Below, piece by piece: positions 42,696-51,957 of a stretch of 64,000 bases of DNA. A model generated the notes under the pieces. It was not told the DNA's origin. It searched no databases and saw nothing but the letters and a program-made list of their open reading frames with translations. Position numbers and translations under genes: made by a program. The first letter of the stretch is position 1. Each line of letters starts with the position of its first letter. The DNA comes from DATJKD01 sp963728295 (lineage in GTDB: Bacteria > Pseudomonadota > Gammaproteobacteria > Steroidobacterales > Steroidobacteraceae), in assembly GCA_963728295.1 (NCBI GenBank), contig CAVSKB010000011.1, forward strand, positions 930,001-994,000, written 5' to 3'.

Positions 42696-44174
42696 TCAGT
42701 TCCGGGCCGCGCGTGCCCCGGCCTGCCGCCCGAAAAACGTCGCATCCGCGAGCGACATCCCCGAGCTGTACCCGGACCCCCAGCGCGGCAGTCCGCAGGC
42801 CGTGCGCCCGGCGGCAAAGAGACCCGGAATGCCCGTCCGGTCTTCAGTCAGCACCTCGCCGGTCGCGAGAGTGTCGAGTCCGCCCAGGGTAAAGCTCGAA
42901 TAGAAGCAGTGATCGATGCGGCAGTCGAGCGCGACGAGCGGCGGTTTCATCAACGGCGCAAGCCAACGCGGCGCCTTGTGGAAGAGCGGATCCTCGCCGC
43001 GCGCGGCGTTGCGATTGTAGAGCTCGACGGTGGCGACCAGTGCGCGCTCGGGCAATCCAAGCTCGCGTTCCACTTCTTCCCAGGTCTCGCCAGCAGCGCC
43101 GATCTCGACGCGCGACAGCTCCTGGAACTCCATTGGCTGATACGAGGCGGCATCGGCGAGCAGCCAGATGCGATCGCCGGGCTGCTGCATGATGAACTGC
43201 GAGACACGCCCGTGGTAACAGTCCTCGTTTATGAAGCGCTGTCCTCGCCCATTGACGAAGATCCCCTTCACCAGCGAACCGGGCGGGTACCAGGGAAGCG
43301 TGACGAATCCCTCGGCCATGTTGATCGCGGCGCCGCCGGCGCTGACGCCGAGCCGGATGCCGGAGCCGTCGTCGACGGTGCCGATCGGGAAGTTCGAGCG
43401 CAGCAGCCACGGTGCGTGGCGTCGCACCATTTCCCGGTTCATGACGAAGCCGCCAGTGCAGAGCACCACGCCCTTCCGCGCGCGGGCGAACACTGCATCG
43501 CCACCTGCGCGCAGTACGAGCCCGTGCACACGGTGGGCGTCGTCCGTGACGAGTGCGACGGCACGGTGGTCGTAGCGTACATCCACGCCCAGCTCGACGA
43601 CGCGACCTGCCAGCACGTCCATCACGTAACGGCCGCCGCCCATGCCGACGAACTTGGGGCAATGGCCGCGCGGCGCGGGGCGCGCCTCGGTGGCGAACGG
43701 CCAGGCCTCCTCGCTGCCTGACCAGATCAGGCAATCATCGGTCGAGGGCTCAATCGTCCGCTCGGCGATGTACGAGTTCTTGTACTCGACGCCCTGCGCA
43801 GTCAACCACTCGTAGTGCGCGAGGCTGCCGTCGGCGTAGAGCCTGACCTTGGACTCGTCGACATTCGGCCCGCCGGCCATGAGCAGGTACTTGTAGAGGT
43901 CCTCGGTACGGTCATCGAAGCCGGCCGCGCGCTGGATCGGCGTGCCTCCGCCGCCGCCGAGATAGATCTCGCCACCGGAGAGCGCACTGGTGCCGCCGTT
44001 GCCCGAGGTTGCCTCGAACAGGGTCACTCCCGCACCGGCGCGTGCGGCTTCGATCGCGGCGCTGGCGCCCGCGGCGCCGAAGCCGACCACTATCACGTCG
44101 GTCTCGACGGACCATCCGGGCACATTCCGGAGCGCACAGGGCCGGTCCAGCGAGTAATTCGCGGAGTGAGTCAT
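42696..44174 (-). CDS. FAD-dependent dehydrogenase of the KstD/fumarate-reductase flavoprotein family
   Basis: 492 residues. Rossmann motif TDVIVVGFGAAGASAAIEAA (about 25-44), FEATSGNGGTSALSGGEIYL, and the C-terminal FAD motif GIPGLFAAGRTACGLPRWGS with YSSGMSLADATFFGR. This pattern is that of 3-ketosteroid-delta1-dehydrogenase-like and fumarate-reductase-like flavoproteins. A hydride-acceptor Tyr cannot be assigned without alignment. It lies 24 bases after an SDR gene in the same direction, suggesting a two-step alcohol-then-ring oxidation. Confidence 0.82.
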   Translation of the reverse strand: MTHSANYSLDRPCALRNVPGWSVETDVIVVGFGAAGASAAIEAARAGAGVTLFEATSGNGGTSALSGGEIYLGGGGGTPIQRAAGFDDRTEDLYKYLLMAGGPNVDESKVRLYADGSLAHYEWLTAQGVEYKNSYIAERTIEPSTDDCLIWSGSEEAWPFATEARPAPRGHCPKFVGMGGGRYVMDVLAGRVVELGVDVRYDHRAVALVTDDAHRVHGLVLRAGGDAVFARARKGVVLCTGGFVMNREMVRRHAPWLLRSNFPIGTVDDGSGIRLGVSAGGAAINMAEGFVTLPWYPPGSLVKGIFVNGRGQRFINEDCYHGRVSQFIMQQPGDRIWLLADAASYQPMEFQELSRVEIGAAGETWEEVERELGLPERALVATVELYNRNAARGEDPLFHKAPRWLAPLMKPPLVALDCRIDHCFYSSFTLGGLDTLATGEVLTEDRTGIPGLFAAGRTACGLPRWGSGYSSGMSLADATFFGRQAGARAARN

Positions 44175-44198
44175 ATCCGGGCCCCGGTCCCGGGGCGG

Positions 44199-44978
44199 TC
44201 AGGAACCCGGGGCACCCGGCAGGCTCGGGTAGTACGTGCCCGCGAGCATGCCACCGTCTGCAAGGATCTCGGCGCCGCACACGTACGAGGACTCGTCGCT
44301 TGCGAGAAAGAGGGACACGTTGGCGACCTCGACCGGCTGGCCGATCCGCTGCAGCGGCACAGCCTTGTAATACTGATCGATGATCTCGGGCGGTGTGCCG
44401 GGCGCAACACCCATCACGGTGTTGATCCCGCCCGGGTGGATCGAGTTGACCCGCACGCCGCGGTGCCCGAGCTCGAGCGCCGCGATCTTGGTCATGCCGC
44501 GCACGCCGAACTTGCTGGCCGCGTATGCGACCGTGCCGTTCTGCCCGGAGATGCCGGCGGTCGAGGAGATGTTGATGATGGAGCCCTTGCCACGCTCGAT
44601 CATCCTGGGCGCCACGGTTTTCATGCCGAGAAACGTTCCGACCAGGTTGACGCCGATCACGCGCTCGAACTCCGCCTTGGAGGTGTCCGTCAGCGCCTTG
44701 AAGAGCAGCACGCCTGCGTTGTTCACGAGCACGTCCACACCGCCGAACTGGCGCACGGCATCCGCGGTCACTGCTTCCCAGCTTGCCTCGTCGGTGACGT
44801 CGTGATGGCGGAAGAGGGCGGTGCTGCCGATCGCGCCCGCCAGCGCCTCGCCCTCGCGGTCGAGCACATCGGCGATCACTACCCTGGCCCCTTCGGCCGC
44901 GAACAACCGCGAGGTCGCCTCACCCATGCCGCGCGCGCCGCCCGTGACGATCGCCACCTTGCCGGCCAGTCGTCCCAT
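44199..44978 (-). CDS. SDR-family alcohol/ketone dehydrogenase
   Basis: 259 residues, strong ribosome site (GGAGGAGAG) before ATG 44978. Classical short-chain dehydrogenase: cofactor motif VTGGARGMGEATSRLFAAEG, NNAGVLLFKAL, catalytic Ser in IINISSTAGISG, YAASKFGVRGMTK, and SIHPGGINTVM. D at the end of strand 2 (VVIADVLDREG) indicates NAD. The layout resembles 3-alpha/20-beta-hydroxysteroid dehydrogenases; the substrate is unproven. Confidence 0.88.
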   Translation of the reverse strand: MGRLAGKVAIVTGGARGMGEATSRLFAAEGARVVIADVLDREGEALAGAIGSTALFRHHDVTDEASWEAVTADAVRQFGGVDVLVNNAGVLLFKALTDTSKAEFERVIGVNLVGTFLGMKTVAPRMIERGKGSIINISSTAGISGQNGTVAYAASKFGVRGMTKIAALELGHRGVRVNSIHPGGINTVMGVAPGTPPEIIDQYYKAVPLQRIGQPVEVANVSLFLASDESSYVCGAEILADGGMLAGTYYPSLPGAPGS

Positions 44979-45006
44979 CTGTCTCTCCTCCGGTTGATAA
45001 TTACAG

Positions 45007-45019
45007 GATAATCGTTATC
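45007..45019. promoter_or_regulatory. Fur-box-like palindrome between divergent genes
   Basis: GATAATCGTTATC is a perfect 5-base-arm dyad; 12 of 13 positions equal the right part of the consensus Fur box (GATAATCATTATC), and another GATAAT starts 12 bases upstream (44996-45001 region). It lies between the divergent SDR (44978) and LLM (45092) genes, so it could serve both; a TetR-type operator is the alternative. Confidence 0.4.
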
Positions 45020-45091
45020 GTCAGTCCCTGCGCGTCCGCGTCACCTGCGGCCCCGCAGCATCATCCATGCATCGGCCGAGCGGGAGCGAAC

Positions 45092-45958
45092 GTGCGCTTC
45101 GTGATCAATTACGGGCTGGGCAACATCGACCACGGCGTGCCGATCGCGCGCGCCGCCGAGGCGGCTGGCTTTACGAGCCTTGGCATCCCCGACAGCTTCT
45201 TTTATCCGAAGCACTCGGATTCGCGCTACCCGTACACACCCGACGGCGGCCGCTCGTTCATCGAGCACCAGGCGTTCCTCGATCCGTGCGTCTGGATCGC
45301 GACCATGGCAGCGGCCACGACGCGGCTGCGCTTCTATCCGTCGGTGTACAAGCTGCCGACACGACACCCGCTTGCGGTCGCCAAGATGTTCTCCTCGCTC
45401 GCGCATGTCACCGGCAACAGGGTCGCGCTCGGCGTGGGGCTGAGCCCGTGGCAGGAAGACTTCACCTATCTCGGGCTCGACTGGGAGAGCCGCGGGCGAA
45501 GGATGGACGAATGCATCCGCGTCGTGCGCGGGGCGCTGGCCGGGGAATACTTCAGCTTCGAGGGCGAGTTCTTCCAGTTCGGCGAGCTGCGGATGAAGCC
45601 AGTGCCTTCGGAGCCGCTCCGCATCCTGATCGGCGGCCACTCCGAGCCGGCGCTCAAGCGCGCGGCGCGTGTCGGCGACGGCTGGGTTTCGGCGAATTCG
45701 ACGTACGAGGAGCTCGCGGCGCTTATCCCCAAGCTGCAGAACTACCGGCGCGAGTTCGGCACCGACGATCGGCCGTTCGAGATCCATGCCTTCGACGTCA
45801 TGTTGGCGGACGTCGCGGGTGTCGAGCGTCTCGCCGCGCTCGGCGTCACGGACGCCATCGCGGTGCCTTGGAACCTGCTCGGACCGGAAATCACGCTCGC
45901 CGAGAAGCTCGATGGCGTAGCCCGCTTCGGCACAGGGGTCATCGCCCGCTTTCGCTGA
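45092..45958 (+). CDS. LLM-class flavin-dependent oxidoreductase
   Basis: 288 residues from GTG 45092 with GGGAGCG upstream. Luciferase-like barrel: AEAAGFTSLGIPDSFFYPKH, RLRFYPSVYKLPTRHPLAVA, NRVALGVGLSPWQEDFTYLG, MDECIRVVRGALAGEYFSFE, VGDGWVSANSTYEELAALIP. Such enzymes use reduced FMN or F420 to oxidise organic substrates. It heads a plus-strand run of four genes and is the first of three LLM genes in this cluster. Confidence 0.88.
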   Translation: MRFVINYGLGNIDHGVPIARAAEAAGFTSLGIPDSFFYPKHSDSRYPYTPDGGRSFIEHQAFLDPCVWIATMAAATTRLRFYPSVYKLPTRHPLAVAKMFSSLAHVTGNRVALGVGLSPWQEDFTYLGLDWESRGRRMDECIRVVRGALAGEYFSFEGEFFQFGELRMKPVPSEPLRILIGGHSEPALKRAARVGDGWVSANSTYEELAALIPKLQNYRREFGTDDRPFEIHAFDVMLADVAGVERLAALGVTDAIAVPWNLLGPEITLAEKLDGVARFGTGVIARFR

Positions 45959-45993
45959 CGAATCGTTTGCCCAGTCGATACAGGGGAACTGCA

Positions 45994-46782
45994 ATGCTGC
46001 TCAAGGACAAGGTCGTGATCGTGTCGGGCATCGGCCCGGGACTCGGAGTGAAGCTCGCGGTGGAGGCCGCGCGCGAAGGGGCTCGCGCGGTGGTCGCGGC
46101 CGCGCGCACCACCGAAAAGCTGGACGACGCCGAGAAGCGGATCCGCGCGCTGGGCACGAGCTGTCGCGTGCTGAAGCTTCCGACCGACATCACCGATGCG
46201 GCGCAGTGCCGGCAGGCCGCGGAGCGCACGGTCAAGGAGTTCGGCCGGATCGACGGGCTGGTCAACTCCGCCTATTTTCACGGCGACTTCGGTCCGCTCT
46301 CGGAGCCGGACTTCGCCACCTGGACGAAGGTGTTGGACACCAACCTGCTCGGATCGGTGCGCATGACCCAGGCGGTCGTGCCGCAGATGAAAAGCCAAGG
46401 GGGCGGCGCGGTGGTGATGATCAGCACCATGGCCACACTGAAGCCCTTCCCCGGAGAGGGCCCCTACGCGTCGTCCAAGGCCGCGCTGCTGTCCGCCACC
46501 AAGTACCTGGCGATGGAGCTCGGCCCGTCAAACATCCGCGTCAACTCGGCGCGTATGGGCTGGATGTGGGGCGCGCCCGTGCAGGGCTATATCGCCGCGA
46601 CTGCCAAGGCGCAGGGCGTGCCGGAGCAGCAGCTGATCGACGGGGTCGCGGCGAACATCCCGTTGCGCCGGATCGTCACCGACGACGAATGCGCACGCGC
46701 GGCGTTGTTTCTTATTTCCGATTACGCCTCCGCGGTCAGTGGTGCGGTGCTCGATGCGAACGGCGGCGAAGCCCTGCCATGA
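45994..46782 (+). CDS. SDR-family oxidoreductase
   Basis: 262 residues. Cofactor motif VSGIGPGLGVKLAVEAAREG (an SGIGPGLG variant of TGxxxGIG), catalytic VVMISTMATL and YASSKAALLSATKYLAMELG, and NSARMGWMWG in place of the usual PG loop. The stop overlaps the DUF1214 gene start (ATGA), so these two are tightly coupled. Confidence 0.87.
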   Translation: MLLKDKVVIVSGIGPGLGVKLAVEAAREGARAVVAAARTTEKLDDAEKRIRALGTSCRVLKLPTDITDAAQCRQAAERTVKEFGRIDGLVNSAYFHGDFGPLSEPDFATWTKVLDTNLLGSVRMTQAVVPQMKSQGGGAVVMISTMATLKPFPGEGPYASSKAALLSATKYLAMELGPSNIRVNSARMGWMWGAPVQGYIAATAKAQGVPEQQLIDGVAANIPLRRIVTDDECARAALFLISDYASAVSGAVLDANGGEALP

Positions 46783-48029
46783 CGGGCGCACTCGAGAATC
46801 CGATTGCGACCCCGGAACAGCATGAGCATGAGCGCCGCGCCGTGCGGCTCTATCAGCACCCCGTGATCCAGCAGACTCGCGAAGAGGTGCGGAACTACTG
46901 GCTGGATGCGGCCAAACCGTCCGCAGACATGCGCAGGTGCTTCGACGCGGCCTTCGACGAGGTGATGTTCGGCGCCATCGTGTGGTCGATGAACACCGAT
47001 GCCGCGCGCCCCAAGGTCATCACGATCTCCCGGCTGCCGCACCGGCTCGGTGAGCTCAGCGTTCCTGGGTCGCGGTGGGGCATCGACAACCCGGACTCCA
47101 TCTATCGTGTCATCCCGATCGACGGAGCCGCGCGCTACGTCATCCGTGGCCGTGTGGCCGAGCGACGCCTGGTCGAGAACTATTTCACCCTGTGGGACGC
47201 GTCGATGAAGACCGTCGACGTGCTATCGGGCCACGACCTCGCGCTCAACGGCGACGGCGAGTTCGAGATCTCGGTCGATGGCACCCCCCGGAACGGCCGG
47301 CGCAATCATATCCAGTCCTCGCCCGCCGCCCGTGAGTTCTACATTCGCGACGTGATACACGACTGGGCGCGGGACCGGGCCAACCTGCTCACCATCGAGC
47401 GGCTTGGCGGACCGCCCGCGCCGCCGGCACTCAGCGACGAGGAGCAGGTCGCGCTGACGGCGAGCTTCATGCGCAAATACGCGGACAACACGATGCGCTG
47501 GAACCAGCAGGCGCTCGGCCGACCAGTGAATTCATTCAGCTTTACCATCGATCGCGACACGGATGGCGCGCTGCGCAACCAGATCTACATCATGGGCAAG
47601 TTCGAGCTCGCCGATGACGAGGCGCTGGTGCTCGACGTCAACCTCGGCGGCGCGAAGTACTTCATCGCTCCGATCACCAACATCTGGGGCACGACCAACG
47701 AGATCGTCCGCCGCAACGGGTGCCTCAACAGCGCGCAGAGCAAGACCAACAGCGATGGCACGTATACGTTCGTCGTGAGCCTCGCGGATCCGGGCGTGCA
47801 CAACTGGATCGACCCGAACGACTTCCACGACGGTCTGATGACGCTGCGCTGGGCAGAGTTCGAGGGCGGTCGTCCGTCGCAGGAGCTCGGCGTGCGCAGC
47901 CGGGTCGTGAAGCTCGCCGAGTTGCCTGCGGTGATGCCGAAGGGTACGGCCTTCGTTACCGCGGACGAGCGGCGCCACCAGCTCGCCGAACGCGCCGCCA
48001 GCTATGACTGGCGGCTGCTCGATCACTGA
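46779..48029 (+). CDS. DUF1214-domain protein
   Basis: 416 residues. The C-terminal part (NQIYIMGKFELADDEALVLD, NLGGAKYFIAPITNIWGTTN, NSAQSKTNSDGTYTFVVSLA, VHNWIDPNDFHDGLMTLRWA) is the conserved DUF1214 core with the sequence Q/Y-F..N-W...DGLxxLRW. The N-terminal half (RNYWLDAAKPSADMRRCFDA, WGIDNPDSIYRVIPIDGAAR) belongs to the same family. No signal peptide. Biochemical role unknown; often near steroid or hydrocarbon genes, and here sandwiched between two SDR genes. Confidence 0.82.
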   Translation: MTGALENPIATPEQHEHERRAVRLYQHPVIQQTREEVRNYWLDAAKPSADMRRCFDAAFDEVMFGAIVWSMNTDAARPKVITISRLPHRLGELSVPGSRWGIDNPDSIYRVIPIDGAARYVIRGRVAERRLVENYFTLWDASMKTVDVLSGHDLALNGDGEFEISVDGTPRNGRRNHIQSSPAAREFYIRDVIHDWARDRANLLTIERLGGPPAPPALSDEEQVALTASFMRKYADNTMRWNQQALGRPVNSFSFTIDRDTDGALRNQIYIMGKFELADDEALVLDVNLGGAKYFIAPITNIWGTTNEIVRRNGCLNSAQSKTNSDGTYTFVVSLADPGVHNWIDPNDFHDGLMTLRWAEFEGGRPSQELGVRSRVVKLAELPAVMPKGTAFVTADERRHQLAERAASYDWRLLDH

Positions 48030-48039
48030 GGGAGCACGC

Positions 48040-48873
48040 ATGTCCGTCTGGCTCATCACCGGCTGCTCCACCGGCATCGGCCGCGACATCGCGACCGTGG
48101 CGCTCGAGCAGGGTCACCAGGTAGCGGTCACGGCCCGCGACGAGTCCCGCGTGGCCGACTTCGTCGAGCGGTTCGGTGCGCGGGCGCTCCCGCTGTCGCT
48201 CGATGTGACCGACAAAGCGCAGTGCGACGCAGCTGTCGCGCGCACCGAGCAGACGCTGGGGCGCGTGGACGTGCTCGTCAACAACGCGGGCTATGGCTAT
48301 CTGGCCGCGGTCGAGGAGGGCGAGGACGCGGAAGTGCGCGAAATGTTCGAGACGAATTTCTTCGGCGCGCTGTCGATGATCAAGGCGGTGCTCCCAGGCA
48401 TGCGTGCCAGGCGAAGTGGCTATATCGTCAATATCTCCTCGATGGCCGGCCTCGTGGCGAATCCGGGCACCGGCTACTACAGCGCCACCAAGTTCGCACT
48501 CGAAGGGCTCACGGAGGCGCTGTCGCGCGAGGTGGCGCCGTTCGGGATCCGGGTGAGCCTGGTCGAGCCGGGCCCCTTCCGCACGGATTGGGCCGGCCGC
48601 TCGATGAAGCAGGTTGCGAAGCCGATCGAGGCCTACGCCGACACCGTCGGTCAGCGGCGCGCCTTCATCGTGTCCATGCACGGTCGCATGCCGGGCGATC
48701 CGCGGCGCGCCGCGGAAGCGATCGTATCGCTCACGAAGCTCGACTCGCCGCCCCTGCGTCTGCTGCTCGGCAAGCCTGTGCTCGACATGATGCGCGGCAA
48801 GCTGCGCGAGATGGAGCAGACGCTCGGCGAATGGGAAGGCGTCACGCTCGGCGCCGACTTTCCCGCGCCGTAG
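48040..48873 (+). CDS. SDR-family oxidoreductase
   Basis: 277 residues from ATG 48040 (ribosome site GAGGGAG). LITGCSTGIGRDIATVALEQ, NNAGYGYLAAVEEGEDAEVR, YIVNISSMAGLVANPGTGYY, SATKFALEGLTEALSREVAP, and VSLVEPGPFRTDWAG. The NAGYG and PGPFRTDW motifs mark the subgroup annotated as oxidoreductases of unknown substrate. Ends 9 bases before the convergent EthD gene. Confidence 0.87.
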   Translation: MSVWLITGCSTGIGRDIATVALEQGHQVAVTARDESRVADFVERFGARALPLSLDVTDKAQCDAAVARTEQTLGRVDVLVNNAGYGYLAAVEEGEDAEVREMFETNFFGALSMIKAVLPGMRARRSGYIVNISSMAGLVANPGTGYYSATKFALEGLTEALSREVAPFGIRVSLVEPGPFRTDWAGRSMKQVAKPIEAYADTVGQRRAFIVSMHGRMPGDPRRAAEAIVSLTKLDSPPLRLLLGKPVLDMMRGKLREMEQTLGEWEGVTLGADFPAP

Positions 48874-48882
48874 CGGCGCGCG

Positions 48883-49545
48883 TCAGTCCCGCAGCAGTTG
48901 CGGCGGAGTCTCGAGCGACTCGAAGCGCAGCTGCGTCATCTCCGCGACGCTTGCAAGCTCGGGCAGGGCGTCGAAGGGCGCCCGACCGTCGGCATCGGGC
49001 CAGGCGGTGAGCAACGCATCGAGCGCGAGCCCGGGCTCGTCCGGATCGATCGGCAGGTCGAGCTGCAGGCGCACGAAGGCCGACTCCCGCGGCGAAAGCA
49101 AAGCGGCGCATGCGCGCTGCACGTCCGCCTGGAAGTCCGTGGCGTCCGCTCCGGCGGCACGGTGCAGGAGCAAAGCATGCTTGGTCACCACGCCGTCTTC
49201 GGTGCCGCGAGCGGGACCGAACAGCAGCGATTCCTGCACGCGCACGATGCGGATGCCCGCCCGGTCCATGAACTGCGCCTCGTCGTCACGCAGCACGGCT
49301 CCCGCCGGTGAGTTCAGGATAGCGATGACGGCGTCGACATCGGCGGCGCTGTCGTACCAGAATTCCGACAAGGCATCGAACGAGGGCTCCGCCGGGGTGG
49401 CGGTAACCACGTGATTGCGAACGTAGCGCCGGAAGCAGCGCAGGTGCTTGAGCGCGAGCGGCGCATGCCGACGCTCGTAGTACTCGCGAAACGCTTGCCT
49501 GGTCAGGTCGGGGCGCCGCGGAATCAGTCCGAGATTCTTGATCAT
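48883..49545 (-). CDS. EthD-domain protein
   Basis: 220 residues from ATG 49545 with GGAGGA upstream. The N-terminal EthD domain (IPRRPDLTRQAFREYYERRH, APLALKHLRCFRRYVRNHVV, FWYDSAADVDAVIAILNSPA) is a ferredoxin-like alpha/beta-barrel fold; the second half (LQLDLPIDPDEPGLALDALL) is a less similar repeat. EthD-like proteins accompany oxidative catabolism of ethers, polyketides and ring compounds; the exact role is unknown. Confidence 0.75.
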   Translation of the reverse strand: MIKNLGLIPRRPDLTRQAFREYYERRHAPLALKHLRCFRRYVRNHVVTATPAEPSFDALSEFWYDSAADVDAVIAILNSPAGAVLRDDEAQFMDRAGIRIVRVQESLLFGPARGTEDGVVTKHALLLHRAAGADATDFQADVQRACAALLSPRESAFVRLQLDLPIDPDEPGLALDALLTAWPDADGRAPFDALPELASVAEMTQLRFESLETPPQLLRD

Positions 49546-49593
49546 CAGCCATTCCTCCGCCGTCCGACGGCAAAGCAATCGGCACTTCCGCTG

Positions 49594-50496
49594 TCAGGAC
49601 TGCTTTCCTATTACACGTGAAGAATAGCGGTCAAGTGCCTGTTTCTTAACGTCGAGCAAGCGTGTGTCTTCGCGCTCGCCCACCCAGCGCTCGACGTCCC
49701 AGGGCGACGCGATCCACGGCGCGATGACCATCAGGTCATCCACTCCGAGCCGCTCCAGCTCATCCATCACCTTGCGCGTGGTCGGCTCAGCAAGCGCGAA
49801 GCTGATTGTGAACCCCTCGACCGGGCGGCCCGCTTCGCGGCGCATCGCATGCAGACCGGCCGCGACCGGGCGCAGTTGCTCGAGCGTCATCGGCAGACCC
49901 AGCCATCCATCGTTCGCAGCGGCGCGGCGCAGCGCCGCGGGACTGCCGCCGCCGCACCAGATCGGTACCTGTGATGGGGGCGGTGGGCACATGATCGCGT
50001 GGTCGAAGTTGAAGAACCGGCCGTGATGCGAGACCTCGCGGCCTGACCAAAGCTTGCGCATCACTTCGATCAGCTCGTCCATCCGCTTGCCACGCGAGCC
50101 GAAATCCACACCGGCGAGCTCGTACTCCTCGCGGATCCAGCCCACGGAAACACCGCACACGACGCGCCCCGGCGCGATCGCCGCGGCGCTCGAGACCGCC
50201 TTGGCCGGCGTGAACGCATCTCGGAGCGCGGCGAGATAGATGTTGGTCGCAAGCTTGAGGCGGCTGGTCACCGCGCCCATCGCGGAAAGAGCCACCCACG
50301 GGTCGAGCCAGGGCAGGTCGTCCGGCCACCAGATCTTGCCGTCCTCGGTATACGGGTATTTGCTCTCGATGCGTGTCGACATCACCAGATGATCAGGCAC
50401 CGTCACGCCGTGAAAACCGACTTCCTCCGCGTGCCGGGCGATCGCCGGCAACTGGTCCGGCTCGGTGTTCGTGACCAGCGAAAGCCAGAATCTCAT
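49594..50496 (-). CDS. LLM-class flavin-dependent oxidoreductase
   Basis: 300 residues from ATG 50496, overlapping the VOC gene stop (ATGA). RHAEEVGFHGVTVPDHLVMS, SRLKLATNIYLAALRDAFTP, RVVCGVSVGWIREEYELAGV, MDELIEVMRKLWSGREVSHH, PIWCGGGSPAALRRAAANDG: complete luciferase-like barrel with the F420/FMN-binding GVxxGW motif. It forms a minus-strand unit with the VOC and the next LLM gene. Confidence 0.88.
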   Translation of the reverse strand: MRFWLSLVTNTEPDQLPAIARHAEEVGFHGVTVPDHLVMSTRIESKYPYTEDGKIWWPDDLPWLDPWVALSAMGAVTSRLKLATNIYLAALRDAFTPAKAVSSAAAIAPGRVVCGVSVGWIREEYELAGVDFGSRGKRMDELIEVMRKLWSGREVSHHGRFFNFDHAIMCPPPPSQVPIWCGGGSPAALRRAAANDGWLGLPMTLEQLRPVAAGLHAMRREAGRPVEGFTISFALAEPTTRKVMDELERLGVDDLMVIAPWIASPWDVERWVGEREDTRLLDVKKQALDRYSSRVIGKQS

Positions 50497-50966
50497 GAGC
50501 CGCCGCCCGGGCCGCCGGGTGGCATCTCGAGGAACTCGATCAGCGTCGGATCGCCAGGCCGCTCGAGATAGCCGAAGCGCGTGTCCTCGGACCATTTCTT
50601 GTACCAGATGAGCTCGTAACCGAGCGGCTGCACGCGCCCGATCCAGCCGTCGCAGTCGTCGACGCGGAACTGCACGTGATGCATGCCCTCGCGGCCACGC
50701 TCGATGAACTCGCGATGCGGGCTGTCGCCCGACTTCCACTGGATCAGCTCGATCTCCAGATCGCCACTGCGGCCGAAGGCGATGTCGAGCGCGACATCGG
50801 CGATGCGCCCACGATAGTTCGCGCCCGCCACGCTCCCGTCCATGAACCAGAACGGTCCGTACAGCGGCTCGTACCGGGCGACCGTCGCGTGCAGATCGCG
50901 CACGACGTGGCCGATCTGCGCAATCGGTGGCAGACCCAGGGCCTGAAGTGATTCGGGCTTTGTCAT
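50493..50966 (-). CDS. VOC-family (glyoxalase/dioxygenase fold) protein
   Basis: 157 residues. IAQIGHVVRDLHATVARYEP (first metal His), DIAFGRSGDLEIELIQWKSG (Glu), GMHHVQFRVDDCDGWIGRVQ (second His) and PTLIEFLEMPP (second Glu) supply the H/E/H/E metal site of the vicinal-oxygen-chelate fold. Possibly an epimerase, lyase or extradiol-type enzyme acting on the LLM product. The tail is Gly/Pro-rich. Confidence 0.8.
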   Translation of the reverse strand: MTKPESLQALGLPPIAQIGHVVRDLHATVARYEPLYGPFWFMDGSVAGANYRGRIADVALDIAFGRSGDLEIELIQWKSGDSPHREFIERGREGMHHVQFRVDDCDGWIGRVQPLGYELIWYKKWSEDTRFGYLERPGDPTLIEFLEMPPGGPGGGS

Positions 50967-50979
50967 CGATGGCTCCGCC

Positions 50980-51850
50980 TCAGTTGAAGTGTCGGATGAT
51001 CCGCTCCGCGAACTCCTCCATCACCTGCTTCTTGCGCGCGAGCGTGGAGCGTTGTCCGGCGGTAAACGAGAACGGATAGCTGACGCCGCTGGTCATCCCG
51101 GCGGTCTCGAGACGCTGAAACGTTGCGAGGTCGGGCGGCGTCTTGAGGCCGATCACCGTCTCGAAGGGGAGGTGATCGCGTCCCGCCGCCTGGCGCAGCC
51201 GCGCGAATTCCGCGAGCAGCGCGGGAACCTCCTCCGGCAGGTTGCCGGCGCCGATCCACCCGTCCGCCCGGCGCGCCGCGCGTTCGAGTGCGACGGGCGC
51301 TGCGCCGCCGAGAAAGACCGGCACGTGCCCCTCCGGTGCGGGCGAAATCTGCAAGCGGCGGGAAGTCGAAGTGTTCCCCGTGGTATTCGACCATGCCGCC
51401 GCCCCACAGCAGGCGCAGCACGTCGAGGTATTCATCGAGGCGCTTGCCGCGGCTGCGAAAGTCGACACCGTAGATATCGAACTCCTCCTTCATCCAGCCG
51501 GTGCCGGCGCCCAGGATGAAGCGGTTGTTGCTCAGGATGGCCAGCGTGCCGGTGGCACGCGCAACCTCGAACGGATTGCGCAGCGGCAGCACGTAAACAG
51601 CCACCGAGAAGCGCAGACGTTGCGTGACTGCCGCCATGGCGCCGATGCTGGCCCAGCAATCCGGATACCACGAGTCGGCCTGCATCGGCGGCTTGCCGTC
51701 CGGCGAATACGGATACGAGGTCGCGACGTCGCGGGGATAAACGGCGTGGTCGCCGAGCATCACGCCCTCGAAGCCAAGCAGTTCCGCGTGACGCGCCACG
51801 TCGAGCATCTGCTCCGGCTCCATCCATGTCAGCATCTGCCAGAACTTCAT
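50980..51850 (-). CDS. LLM-class flavin-dependent oxidoreductase (one frameshift)
   Basis: ATG 51850 starts MKFWQMLTWMEPEQMLDVAR. GFEGVMLGDHAVYPRDVATS, NNRFILGAGTGWMKEEFDIY and EYLDVLRLLWGGGMVEYHGE identify the family. Near 51353 (ctgcaagcggcgg) one extra base breaks the frame; corrected, FPPLQISPAPEGHVPVFLGG leads to the C-terminal half (GWIGAGNLPEEVPALLAEFA). The span is 3n+1. About 289 residues. Similar in layout to the 49594-50496 protein but not a recent duplicate. Confidence 0.86.
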
Positions 51851-51957
51851 CCGCAGCACCTCGACCGCGGCGCATCGGGTACGGCGTTCGTGTTGCGCCA
51901 AGCGGTCCATCGGCGAGAATGGATGATATCCGGGGGCGCCTGCGCATGGAGCGAGCG

